Positions 25,029 through 32,555 of a stretch of DNA of 32,555 bases are shown here, one piece after another (position 1 is the first letter of the stretch; every line of letters begins with the position of its first letter). This DNA comes from an uncultured Rubripirellula sp. (GTDB lineage Bacteria; Planctomycetota; Planctomycetia; Pirellulales; Pirellulaceae). The position numbers were made by a program, and so were the translations under genes. The stretch covers positions 1-32,555 of the forward strand of contig CALIBL010000112.1 of NCBI GenBank assembly GCA_938045805.1. The letters are read 5' to 3'. Under the pieces are notes generated by a model, which made no database searches, had not been told where the DNA came from, and saw nothing but the letters and a program-made list of their open reading frames with translations.

Positions 25029-27200
25029 ATGGATAGGTTTTCATATCGAGGGTTAGCTTTTACTTGCTTGTTCTCCGCTGTGGCTTTTGGCGGCCACATC
25101 GCAACGGCGCAGCAATTGAATCGAGTGAAGGAGAAGGATATGGAGTCGACGAGATCGGTACTGCTTGATGAGTGGAAGGGTCCCCACGGTGGCGTTCCAC
25201 CATGGAATTTGGTTCGGGAAGGTGAGTTTCTGCCGGCGTTTGAACAGGCGATAGCCGAGGCGGACGAGGAGATTGCTGCGATTGCCGAGTCGACTGAGGC
25301 TCCGACCTTCAAAAATACCCTGCTCGCTATGGAAAGTGCTGGAGCATCGCTGAATCGTCTCTCTTCGATGTTTTTCGTCTACACTTCGAATTTGAATATC
25401 GGGCCAATTGCGGATATCGAAAAGACGGTCGTCCCGCAATTGACGGAGCACGAAGATCGGATCTATCAGAACGCAAAGTTGTTTGATCGGATTTCCGCCG
25501 TTTATCAGAGCGAGGCGATGAAGAATGGTGAACTGAACGCCGAGGAACAGCGACTCGTTGAAAAGCGATATAAAACGTTCCTCCGCAAGGGTGCTAGGCT
25601 GAATGCCCAGCAGAAAGCGCAGTTGTCACAGTTCAACACTCGCCTTGCTCGACTCTTCACGGACTTCAGTCAGAACGTGATGGAAGACGAGAAGGGTTAC
25701 GTGACCTGGATCAGCGATGAGGCGGACTTGGCGGGTCTACCTGAGAGCGTGGTTAAGGCAATGGCTAATGCCGCTTCGGATCGCGATTCAGCGGGGGGAA
25801 AGTGGGCTGTGACCAACACACGTTCCTCCATGGACCCGTTCCTCACCTACTCAGACGTGCGGTCACTGCGTGAAAAGGTATGGCGAAATTATTACAGTCG
25901 TGGTGATAACGGAGACGAATTCGATAACAACAAGATCATCACCGAGATCTTAGCCCTGCGATCTGCTCGAGCCAAATTGCTTGGCTATCCCACACACGCG
26001 CATTGGCGGATGGAACCCACAATGGCGAAAGATCCGCAAGCTGCCATGGATTTGATGTTAAAGGTATGGCCCAAGGCGGTGGCACGCGTGCGTGAGGAAG
26101 TGGCGGATATGCAGGCAATCGCTGACGCCGAGAACGCAAATGTTAAGATTGAACCGTGGGACTATCGTTACTACGCCGAGAAGGTTCGAAAGGCAAAGTA
26201 CGATTTAGATTTCAATGAGGTCAAACCCTATCTGCAGCTTGATAAACTCCGCGAAGGAATGATGTGGGCGTCCACACAACTTTATGGCTTGCAGTACAAG
26301 CAGATCAGTGGGGTCCCCGTGTTCCATCCCGATGTAACGGTTTGGGAAGTCACCGATGCGGACGGTCACCATGTTGGCCTGTGGTACCTGGATCCCTATG
26401 CCCGCGAAGGCAAGCGGAGCGGCGCGTGGATGACCGATTACCGGGCTCAGGAAAACTACCGCGGCAAGATCACGCCAATCGTTTCTAACAACTCAAATTT
26501 CATCGGCGGTTCCGATGGCGAACCTGTACTCATCTCGTGGGACGATGCGGTGACGCTCTTCCACGAATTTGGTCACGCGTTACATGGATTACTCTCCAAG
26601 GTGCGATATCCTTCACAGTCTGGCACCAATGTCGCGCGCGACTATGTTGAGTTTCCATCCCAAGTCAACGAGCACTGGTTGGATACACCGGAGGTGCTAA
26701 GCCGTTTTGCTGTGCATTACGAGACCGGTGAGCCGATTCCACAAGAACTGCTCGATAAGATCAAAAAAGCGTCGACCTTCAATCAAGGCTTCGCGACGGT
26801 GGAATACTTGGCCAGTGCTTTGATTGATATGAAAATCCACCTGACGGACCAAACCTCTATCGACCCGGATCAATTTGAGAGGGAGACCCTGGAGGAGATC
26901 GGGATGCCTTCGGAACTACCGATGCGGCACCGTACTCCGCAGTTCATGCATATCTTCAGCAGCGATAGTTACTCCGCAGGCTACTACAGTTATCTTTGGT
27001 CGGACGCGCTAACCGCCGATGCAGCCGAGAAGTTCACTGAAGCCGGAAGTTTCTATGATCCAGTGGTGGCCAAGAGCCTGCACGACAACGTGATGAGCAT
27101 CGGAGATACGATTGACCCCGCCGAAGGTTTTCGCCGATTCCGAGGCCGTGATGTCGACACTGGGGCTCTATTAAGAAAACGCGGATTCCCTGTCGACTGA
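25029..27200 (+). CDS. dcp: Secreted M3 family peptidyl-dipeptidase (Dcp-like)
   Basis: A 723-residue zinc metallopeptidase of family M3, which removes C-terminal dipeptides. The zinc site is HEFGHALH (His512, Glu513, His516), with the third ligand Glu in DYVEFPSQVNEHW about 25 residues on. The C-terminal segment MRHRTPQFMHIFSSDSYSAGYYSYLWSD carries the family's substrate-binding His/Tyr residues. It has a signal peptide (hydrophobic residues 8-24, ATAQ before the likely cut), so unlike E. coli Dcp it is exported. Length and order of segments fit the full-length family. AAGGA lies seven bases before the ATG. It is monocistronic as far as the window shows; its 3' end converges with the Rieske gene 97 bases on. 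Confidence 0.95.
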   Translation: MDRFSYRGLAFTCLFSAVAFGGHIATAQQLNRVKEKDMESTRSVLLDEWKGPHGGVPPWNLVREGEFLPAFEQAIAEADEEIAAIAESTEAPTFKNTLLAMESAGASLNRLSSMFFVYTSNLNIGPIADIEKTVVPQLTEHEDRIYQNAKLFDRISAVYQSEAMKNGELNAEEQRLVEKRYKTFLRKGARLNAQQKAQLSQFNTRLARLFTDFSQNVMEDEKGYVTWISDEADLAGLPESVVKAMANAASDRDSAGGKWAVTNTRSSMDPFLTYSDVRSLREKVWRNYYSRGDNGDEFDNNKIITEILALRSARAKLLGYPTHAHWRMEPTMAKDPQAAMDLMLKVWPKAVARVREEVADMQAIADAENANVKIEPWDYRYYAEKVRKAKYDLDFNEVKPYLQLDKLREGMMWASTQLYGLQYKQISGVPVFHPDVTVWEVTDADGHHVGLWYLDPYAREGKRSGAWMTDYRAQENYRGKITPIVSNNSNFIGGSDGEPVLISWDDAVTLFHEFGHALHGLLSKVRYPSQSGTNVARDYVEFPSQVNEHWLDTPEVLSRFAVHYETGEPIPQELLDKIKKASTFNQGFATVEYLASALIDMKIHLTDQTSIDPDQFERETLEEIGMPSELPMRHRTPQFMHIFSSDSYSAGYYSYLWSDALTADAAEKFTEAGSFYDPVVAKSLHDNVMSIGDTIDPAEGFRRFRGRDVDTGALLRKRGFPVD

Positions 27201-27297
27201 CTTTTGCGAGAGGAAAGAGTGAGTCTCGGCGACCTGCCGTGGTGAGAGCGAGAGAGAGGAGGCGGCATGAGGATCATCTCTGACGCGTTCTCTCCGG

Positions 27298-27654
27298 TCA
27301 TTCTCCGATATAAATCTCGATCCAGCCGTCGCTTTCTCGAGTTTCAAAACACTCCTGCAGTGGTTGACGGTTGATGGTCTGAATACCAGTGGCGAGCTCG
27401 TATTGCCAGCCATGCCAAGGACACGTTACGCATCCATGCTCAACACGACCTTGAGCAATCGGGCCACCTTGGTGAGAACACATTCCGTCAATCGCGTAGA
27501 GTCGATCCGGTTGCCGGAACAGAGCGACGACCGTCCGACCGACAATCCTTTCAACGGCGGAATTTTCCTCAACCTGCGTTGATTCGCAAACACGTTTCCA
27601 GGTGTAACCTTCGCGGGATCGTGTTTCGTTGTTGGGCTGAGGTGAATGGTGCAT
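27298..27654 (-). CDS. Rieske [2Fe-2S] ferredoxin-like protein
   Basis: A 118-residue soluble electron carrier made of a single Rieske domain. The cluster ligands are Cys59-His61 (CSHQGG) and Cys78-His81 (CPWHGW), both intact. There is no signal peptide or membrane anchor, which fits the small cytoplasmic NirD/dioxygenase-ferredoxin type rather than the cytochrome bc1 subunit. No nitrite reductase or dioxygenase gene is nearby, so its electron partner is unknown. The ATG at 27654 is the only sensible start. It is divergent from the M16 peptidase gene (169-base gap). Confidence 0.92.
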   Translation of the reverse strand: MHHSPQPNNETRSREGYTWKRVCESTQVEENSAVERIVGRTVVALFRQPDRLYAIDGMCSHQGGPIAQGRVEHGCVTCPWHGWQYELATGIQTINRQPLQECFETRESDGWIEIYIGE

Positions 27655-27682
27655 GAAAAGGGCTAATGTCTTTTACCGGTAG

Positions 27683-27711
27683 TTATCGGGTCTTGAACAT
27701 GTCGATACAAT
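27683..27711 (+). promoter_or_regulatory. Candidate promoter of the M16 peptidase gene
   Basis: TACAAT (27706-27711) matches five of six bases of a -10 element; the box 17 bases upstream, TTATCG (27683-27688), is weak. A start about seven bases on would give a leader of roughly 105 bases before 27824. GGGTC and GACCC flank the region as a small dyad. Confidence 0.3.
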
Positions 27712-27823
27712 GACCCAATACGAAGAGAGAAAAGGCTGATTGCCGATGTGATTGTAGACCTTTCGCTTCGGATTCATCAACTGAATCTAACGATTGAAAC
27801 CACACGACAGAGAAGGAACGAAC

Positions 27824-30631
27824 ATGAGGCGGCTCGATTGGTCTGCACCAGTTCAGGGTGTACGCACGTTGTTAATGCTATTGATCAGTACTGTGGCAAT
27901 GAACAACCCAAGCACACTTGCGGCACAGGAAAAGCAACAACAGGAAGCGACGGCGATGGTAACGAAGGTCACTGAGGTCGAAGGTATCGCAGAATATCAC
28001 CTCGAGAACGGTGTGCGAGTCCTCCTTTTCCCTGACGCCAGTAAGGAAGTCGTGACGGTCAACATGACAGTGTTCGTCGGTTCGCGTCATGAAGGCTATG
28101 GTGAGGCGGGAATGGCCCACCTACTTGAGCACATGCTGTTCAAGGGGACGCCGACGCATCCTGATATTCCCAAATCGCTGAAAGATCGTGGCGCGGGGCG
28201 ATCGATGAATGGGACAACGTGGATGGATCGAACCAATTACTACGAAACCCTGCCCGCAACGGGCGACAATCTGGAATTTGCAATTCGTTTGGAAGCGGAC
28301 CGACTTCTCAATAGTAATATTCGCGGTGAAGATCTTGAGAGCGAGATGACGGTCGTCAGAAATGAATTTGAACGCTCCGAGAATTCTCCGTTTCAAGTCA
28401 TGCTGCAGCGGATGCAAGGTGCGGCGTACGAGTGGCACAACTACGGCAAAACGACGATTGGGAACCGAAGCGACATCGAGCGTGTACCTGTGGTGAAACT
28501 ACGAGAGTTTTATCGTAAGTATTATCGCCCCGATAACGTGATGGTCATTGTTGCAGGTAAGTTTGAAACGGATGAAGCTCTCGCCCATTTACAGAAGTAT
28601 TTCGGTACTTTGGCGATTCCAGAGACACCGATTGACCCAACCTACACCACTGAGCCAGCGCAGGATGGTGAGAGAACGGTAGTGGTGCGACGGGTCGGAG
28701 AGGTGCAGTTAGTGGGCTCCGCTTACCACATCCCCGCCGGTAGTCATCCCGATTATGCCGCGGCCAAGGCGCTCGTTTACATTCTCGGTGATGAGCCGAA
28801 CGGACGGCTTTACCAACAGTTGGTGGAACCGGGAATTGCCTCGAGCGTTTATGCGAATTCGTATGCATTTACCGAACCGGGGCTTCTTTTTTCACTCGCG
28901 GAAGTTCCAGCAAATGAATCATTAGAGTCAGCACGTAGCGCATTGATCGACGCGATGGAGAAGTCGTTTGTTGATAAGCCGGTAACGGAAAAAGAAGTCC
29001 AGCGAGCGGTGCAACAGATTCTTAAAGCTAGAGAGTTGCAGGCCGCTAATACCGATCGCATCGCGGTGTCTCTCAGTGATTGGGCCGCTCAGGGAGATTG
29101 GCGTCTTTACTTCCTTTTCCGAGACAACATTGAGTCCTTGACGACTGAACAAGTTCAAACGGTTGCGGAAAAATACTTTGTGAGAAACAACCGAACGGTG
29201 GGATTGTTCATACCCAGCGAGAAATCGGAGAGAGTGGCGATTCCTGAAGCCCCAGACCTGGCCCAAATGTTAGACGGCTACAAGGGACGTGAGGCGGTTG
29301 CGGCTGGCGAACAGATTGATCCGGATCCGCTAAAAATAGAAGAAAGGACGCTCCGTGGGGATCTCACCGCCGGTATTCGTTACGCGATGCTGCCTAAAAA
29401 GACTCGGGGTGAGACGGTCACCTTGTCAGTGACTCTGAGGTTTGGATCCGAGGAGTCACTCAAAGGCCGCGTGGGAGCTGCTGAACTGCTCGGCATCATG
29501 ATGGCACGCGGTACCAAGTCACTCGATTACTCGGCAATTGAGGATGAGAAGGTGCGACTTCGTCTTCAGTTGTCCGTCAGTTCGACGATCGGTCTCTTGC
29601 AGGTTTCGGCAAAGACCAAACGCGAATTTCTGCCCGAGGTCGTGAAACTGATCGGTGAGGTGATCCGTGATCCTAGGTTTGAGTCGAGTGAACTCGAGGT
29701 GATTCGCCGACAGATAGTGACCAGTTTGGAACAGTCCTCAACCGATCCAACTGCTCTGGGACGTCGCAGTGTCGATAAGCGTCTCTCGCCTTATCCAGCT
29801 GGTCACGTTCTTGAGGTCATGTCGATCGAGGATGAAATCGCAATGTACCGTGCGGTGTCCATTGATGATATCGCAGCGTTGCATCGCGACTTCATTGGTA
29901 ACCAAGCCGGCGAAGTGACTGCGGTTGGTGAGTTCGATGTGGAAAGTTTGAAAGAGATGCTTGTGGCTGAGCTTAACGGGCTTGAGTCAGACGAGCCATA
30001 CGTGCGAGTTGATCGACCTGCGAATCCTGATGTTCCCGGATCAATTGAGGCGATCGAGACACCCGATAAGGAAAACGCGGTTTATCGCGCGAGTCTGCAG
30101 GTAAACCTGTCGGATTCAAACCCTGAATTCGCCTCCCTGGAACTCGGGAACTTCATCCTTGGTGGCGGCTCGCTCAGCAGTCGACTTGGTAATCGTGTTC
30201 GGCAGCAAGAAGGTCTTTCCTACGGGATCGCGAGCTACACCCTGCCCCGCTCGAAGGACAACCGAGTTGACTTCATTGTTGCGGCAATCACCAACCCTGG
30301 TAAGAAAGATCGACTAGTTCAAGTGATCAACGAGGAATTGGTCAAGATTCGAGAAGACGGCATCACCCAAACGGAGCTCGATGAAGCAAAAGCCGCTTAT
30401 CTGCAGGCCGCACGCGTTAGACGTTCAGATGACGGAGCTTTGAATCAAGAACTGCTTGGGTCACTGTTCAACGACCGCACGATGCAACATGTTGCTGACC
30501 ACGAGGAGAACATTTCTAAAGCTACCGTGGACAGCGTCAATGCAGCTTTGAAGAAATACATCGTGCCCGAGAAACTTGTGATCGGTGTTGCAGGCGACTT
30601 TGCGAAAGCGAAAGAATCATCGGCGAACTGA
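27824..30631 (+). CDS. Secreted M16 family zinc protease with two domains
   Basis: A 935-residue pitrilysin-type protease. The inverted zinc motif is HLLEH (His99, Glu102, His103) in GEAGMAHLLEHMLFKGT; the third ligand is probably Glu181 in MTVVRNEFERSENSP. NGTTWMDRTNYYET is the usual M16 segment between them. The second half (from about 480) repeats the fold without HxxEH (GAAELLGIMMARGTKSLDYSA), as is normal for the non-catalytic domain, and ends with QEGLSYGIASY, the family's substrate-binding RxxxGLxY-type motif. A signal-like hydrophobic segment lies at 15-30 with TLAAQE after it. ATG 27824 has GAAGGA eight bases upstream; a TTG ten codons earlier is disfavoured. It is terminated inside the convergent sulfatase gene. 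Confidence 0.95.
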   Translation: MRRLDWSAPVQGVRTLLMLLISTVAMNNPSTLAAQEKQQQEATAMVTKVTEVEGIAEYHLENGVRVLLFPDASKEVVTVNMTVFVGSRHEGYGEAGMAHLLEHMLFKGTPTHPDIPKSLKDRGAGRSMNGTTWMDRTNYYETLPATGDNLEFAIRLEADRLLNSNIRGEDLESEMTVVRNEFERSENSPFQVMLQRMQGAAYEWHNYGKTTIGNRSDIERVPVVKLREFYRKYYRPDNVMVIVAGKFETDEALAHLQKYFGTLAIPETPIDPTYTTEPAQDGERTVVVRRVGEVQLVGSAYHIPAGSHPDYAAAKALVYILGDEPNGRLYQQLVEPGIASSVYANSYAFTEPGLLFSLAEVPANESLESARSALIDAMEKSFVDKPVTEKEVQRAVQQILKARELQAANTDRIAVSLSDWAAQGDWRLYFLFRDNIESLTTEQVQTVAEKYFVRNNRTVGLFIPSEKSERVAIPEAPDLAQMLDGYKGREAVAAGEQIDPDPLKIEERTLRGDLTAGIRYAMLPKKTRGETVTLSVTLRFGSEESLKGRVGAAELLGIMMARGTKSLDYSAIEDEKVRLRLQLSVSSTIGLLQVSAKTKREFLPEVVKLIGEVIRDPRFESSELEVIRRQIVTSLEQSSTDPTALGRRSVDKRLSPYPAGHVLEVMSIEDEIAMYRAVSIDDIAALHRDFIGNQAGEVTAVGEFDVESLKEMLVAELNGLESDEPYVRVDRPANPDVPGSIEAIETPDKENAVYRASLQVNLSDSNPEFASLELGNFILGGGSLSSRLGNRVRQQEGLSYGIASYTLPRSKDNRVDFIVAAITNPGKKDRLVQVINEELVKIREDGITQTELDEAKAAYLQAARVRRSDDGALNQELLGSLFNDRTMQHVADHEENISKATVDSVNAALKKYIVPEKLVIGVAGDFAKAKESSAN

Positions 30632-30643
30632 TTGATAGTTACA

Positions 30644-32245
30644 TCAACGAGCAAGTTCGCCGTCTAGGATCTTTAGAAGGTGAAGGGCTTGATTTTGGTA
30701 TTCCACTCGACCCGCAAGGTTCTCGAACTCTTGCGGGTCTTTTTTTAAGTCATACAACTCGTACTCAGGCTCTTCTTCATCATAACGAATTAGCTTGAAG
30801 TCACCCTGCATGATCATGTTGCTCCGCACCGATTCATAGGTGGTGATCACTGGGTGTGACCAGCTTCGTGTGGGGTTGACTAGCAGTGGGAGAAGGTCAT
30901 TTCCAAGGATGTGTTGCTCGGGCAAGCCGACCTGTAGGCGGCCGCACACGGTCGGGAATAGATCCAGAAGAGATACCGGTGCGTTGCACACATCTCCATG
31001 AGTGTCCGGCTGTTGCGGATCAGCGATTAATAGGTTGACGTTTGTTGAGTCATCCCAGAGAGTGAACCTCGTTTCGTGGAGCTTCTCGCCCAAGTGATAG
31101 CCGTGATCACTCCAGAGGACAATCGTGGTATTTGAATTCCATTGGCTGGCTTCGAGACCATCAAGAAGCCGTCCGACACATCGGTCAGCGATTGCGCAAC
31201 TTGCAAAGTAATGCTGCAACATTCGCTTCCAGCCGAGTAGGTGCCCGTTTTCTTTGTTAATGCGACGCCCGTGGTTCAAGATATCGACGAATCGGTCTTT
31301 ACCGATGACGGGGTGTCCTTGTTCGTTGAGACTCAAACCGCACCACCTAAACGCCAAAGAAGGTAGGTCATCTGCGTCGTTGGTAAATTCGTCCAACAGA
31401 CCCTGCGTGATTGCCATTTCGTCTGTTGGGAAGAGATCCAATAAATCCTGAGTGGCGTAAAACGGCAAGTGTGGCCGGAAGATCCCACAGGCGATAAAGA
31501 ACGGTTGGTTTTCCGGTAGGATAAACTCCGTCTCTCGATCGACACTTCGTCCCTTCTCTAGCAGAGTTGCAATGAAGTCCGCTTTTCGATAGTCATTCAA
31601 TTGGTGGAAGGTTGAGTCGCCATCGCCCTCCCTACCCCAGTCGAGACTTTTTGGACTGTAGGGGTCGCGAACCTTGGCACCCGCGCTACCGGGAACATTG
31701 GTCCATTGATCCCATGAAAGTTCCCCGTCAGCATGGCGGTAGGAACCACCGTTATGAAAGATCTTGCCGGTCGTCGCCGTGTACCACCCTCGTTTCCTTA
31801 ACCACTGCGGGAGAGTGGTGGCATTCGATAGCGTCGCTTTCCCTTTGTACTGGAAATCGCGAAAGAATTTACCGCCTGCATTGGTTGTGAGTCCTGAGTC
31901 GCTCGGGCGAATCCCAGTCATTAATGCTGCACGCGATGGATTGCAAGCAGGGGCGGCACAGTGTGCGTTAGTAAAAGTCACACCACGCGCGGCTAGTCGC
32001 GTTAGATTGGGGGTCATCCGATCTGTAACTCGCTGGCGAACATCCGGGTCCGGATAGACGCGTTGAAGGAAATTGCCCGCTTCCGCTTGGTAGAGCGTTC
32101 CGATGGTTTTCAAATCATCCACTGCAATCATCAGAACATTGTGTCTCGCGGGCGCAGCGGTTTGCTGAGCTATCGAGCGAGTGGAATCAATGGTGTTCGT
32201 TAGCAGCAAAGAGAGGAAAGCGATCAAGGGGAGAGTTTTGAGCAT
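30644..32245 (-). CDS. Secreted sulfatase, iduronate-2-sulfatase type
   Basis: A 533-residue type I sulfatase that hydrolyses sulfate esters, probably on polysaccharides. The active-site signature CNPSRAALMTG (Cys101 first) is the Cys type that must be oxidised to formylglycine by an FGE enzyme not seen in this window. Calcium ligands are visible: Asp43 and Asp44 (IAVDDLK) and the SDHGYHLGE segment. PHLPFYATQDLLDLF is typical of the iduronate-2-sulfatase/choline-sulfatase-like branch. The C-terminus has the family's ELYDLKKDPQEFENLA. The signal peptide covers residues 1-27 (cut likely near SIAQQ). Many marine planctomycetes carry large sulfatase sets. The ATG at 32245 is preceded by GGAAATCGGAAG. 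Its last 100 bases also hold the M16 terminator on the other strand. Confidence 0.95.
   Translation of the reverse strand: MLKTLPLIAFLSLLLTNTIDSTRSIAQQTAAPARHNVLMIAVDDLKTIGTLYQAEAGNFLQRVYPDPDVRQRVTDRMTPNLTRLAARGVTFTNAHCAAPACNPSRAALMTGIRPSDSGLTTNAGGKFFRDFQYKGKATLSNATTLPQWLRKRGWYTATTGKIFHNGGSYRHADGELSWDQWTNVPGSAGAKVRDPYSPKSLDWGREGDGDSTFHQLNDYRKADFIATLLEKGRSVDRETEFILPENQPFFIACGIFRPHLPFYATQDLLDLFPTDEMAITQGLLDEFTNDADDLPSLAFRWCGLSLNEQGHPVIGKDRFVDILNHGRRINKENGHLLGWKRMLQHYFASCAIADRCVGRLLDGLEASQWNSNTTIVLWSDHGYHLGEKLHETRFTLWDDSTNVNLLIADPQQPDTHGDVCNAPVSLLDLFPTVCGRLQVGLPEQHILGNDLLPLLVNPTRSWSHPVITTYESVRSNMIMQGDFKLIRYDEEEPEYELYDLKKDPQEFENLAGRVEYQNQALHLLKILDGELAR
30709..30746 (+). terminator. Intrinsic terminator of the M16 gene inside the sulfatase coding region
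   Basis: GACCCGCAAG (30709-30718) pairs perfectly with CTTGCGGGTC (30730-30739), with three further pairs possible around the loop CTCG, and is followed by seven T (30740-30746). It lies 78 bases after the M16 stop and only works in the plus direction. The same bases, read on the minus strand, code for the conserved KKDPQEFENLAG of the sulfatase. Confidence 0.85.
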
Positions 32246-32290
32246 CTTCCGATTTCCATTCTGAAGGAATGATCGAACTGGGGTTGAAGC

Positions 32291-32311
32291 AAAAAAAACG
32301 ATCTGGGTCGT
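32291..32311 (-). terminator. Weak terminator-like hairpin after yidD
   Basis: On the minus strand ACGA-CCCAGA-TCGT is followed by a run of T (complement of 32291-32297). The stem is only four base pairs, so termination would be weak; the T-run is the main reason to list it. It lies in the 77-base gap between yidD and the sulfatase gene. Confidence 0.3.
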
Positions 32312-32322
32312 AGTTCGAATGA

Positions 32323-32553
32323 TCAGGGTGGGTCATATCCACCAGGATGCCACGGATGACATCGCAGGATTCGTTTCGTCGTTTTATACAATCCAATTAG
32401 CGGACCGTACTTTTGAATCGCTTCGATTCCGTATTGACTGCAGGTGGGTGTGTAACGACAGGAAGGTCCAATCATTGGACTGATGCCGATCTGATAGAAC
32501 CGAATAAGCCGAATGAACATCGCTCCAATGATTCGACGGCCGAGTTTGATCAT
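32323..32553 (-). CDS. yidD: Membrane protein insertion efficiency factor YidD
   Basis: A 76-residue protein of the YidD (UPF0161) family, which sits at the inner membrane and helps YidC/Sec insertion. The family pattern is complete: an amphipathic N-terminus, [20 protein letters not shown] with the two Cys, [12 protein letters not shown], and the closing [11 protein letters not shown]. The usual neighbours (rpmH, rnpA, yidC) are not seen downstream, and upstream lies beyond the window. The ATG used is two bases from the window edge, so a longer N-terminus cannot be excluded; an internal ATG at residue 12 would also give a normal YidD. Confidence 0.93.
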   Translation of the reverse strand: MIKLGRRIIGAMFIRLIRFYQIGISPMIGPSCRYTPTCSQYGIEAIQKYGPLIGLYKTTKRILRCHPWHPGGYDPP

Positions 32554-32555
32554 GG

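Overview
The window reads as ordinary chromosomal DNA of a planctomycete, most likely a Pirellulales/Rhodopirellula-type organism. This is an inference from gene content: a secreted Cys-type sulfatase of the iduronate-2-sulfatase type, a cytochrome c'-like CxxCH protein, an ABC/HEAT/VWA membrane-protein block, large hydrophilic inserts in otherwise standard membrane proteins, and many starts without a clear Shine-Dalgarno site. I found no tRNA, rRNA, CRISPR array, transposase, integrase or phage gene. Twenty protein genes are supported, plus the probable last codons of one more at the left edge.

Layout. 1-104: probable end of a plus-strand gene and its intrinsic terminator. 105-10132, all minus strand: YbhN/LPG-synthase-like membrane protein, VWA-domain membrane protein, large GldG-like membrane protein, ABC-2 ATPase, tandem-duplicated ABC-2 permease and a HEAT-repeat protein. 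The last three are joined by two TGATG stop/start overlaps, so they are a translationally coupled unit. 10404-13295, plus: an enlarged AI-2E-family transporter and a cytochrome c'-like protein. 13321-14523, minus: dGTP triphosphohydrolase, divergent from 14703-17360, a UvrA protein that lacks the segment corresponding to the insertion domain. 17572-22627, plus: two adjacent large membrane-anchored P-loop GTPases followed by an ExbB/TolQ-type proton channel without an ExbD partner. 22763-24888: an SDR oxidoreductase, a 410-base gap holding a structured, terminator-ended segment, and a GNAT-like protein. 25029-32553: a secreted M3 dipeptidyl carboxypeptidase, a Rieske ferredoxin (minus), a secreted double-domain M16 protease, a convergent secreted sulfatase (minus) and YidD (minus).

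How the genes work together. The clearest functional unit is the coupled ABC ATPase-permease-HEAT operon with the GldG-like and VWA genes upstream; it resembles the ABC/Gld-type envelope modules found across Bacteroidetes and Planctomycetes. The best candidate for an undescribed system is the GTPase-GTPase-ExbB block: the two GTPases share architecture (N-terminal helices, G domain, helical stalk, C-terminal membrane segment), but one has degraded guanine-nucleotide motifs, which suggests an active/regulatory heterodimer at the membrane. The right end carries exported catabolic enzymes (two metallopeptidases and a sulfatase), in keeping with a marine planctomycete lifestyle. Two non-coding signals stand out: a strong plus-strand terminator for the M16 gene lying inside the conserved C-terminal motif of the convergent sulfatase gene, and the hairpin-rich segment at 23640-23832.
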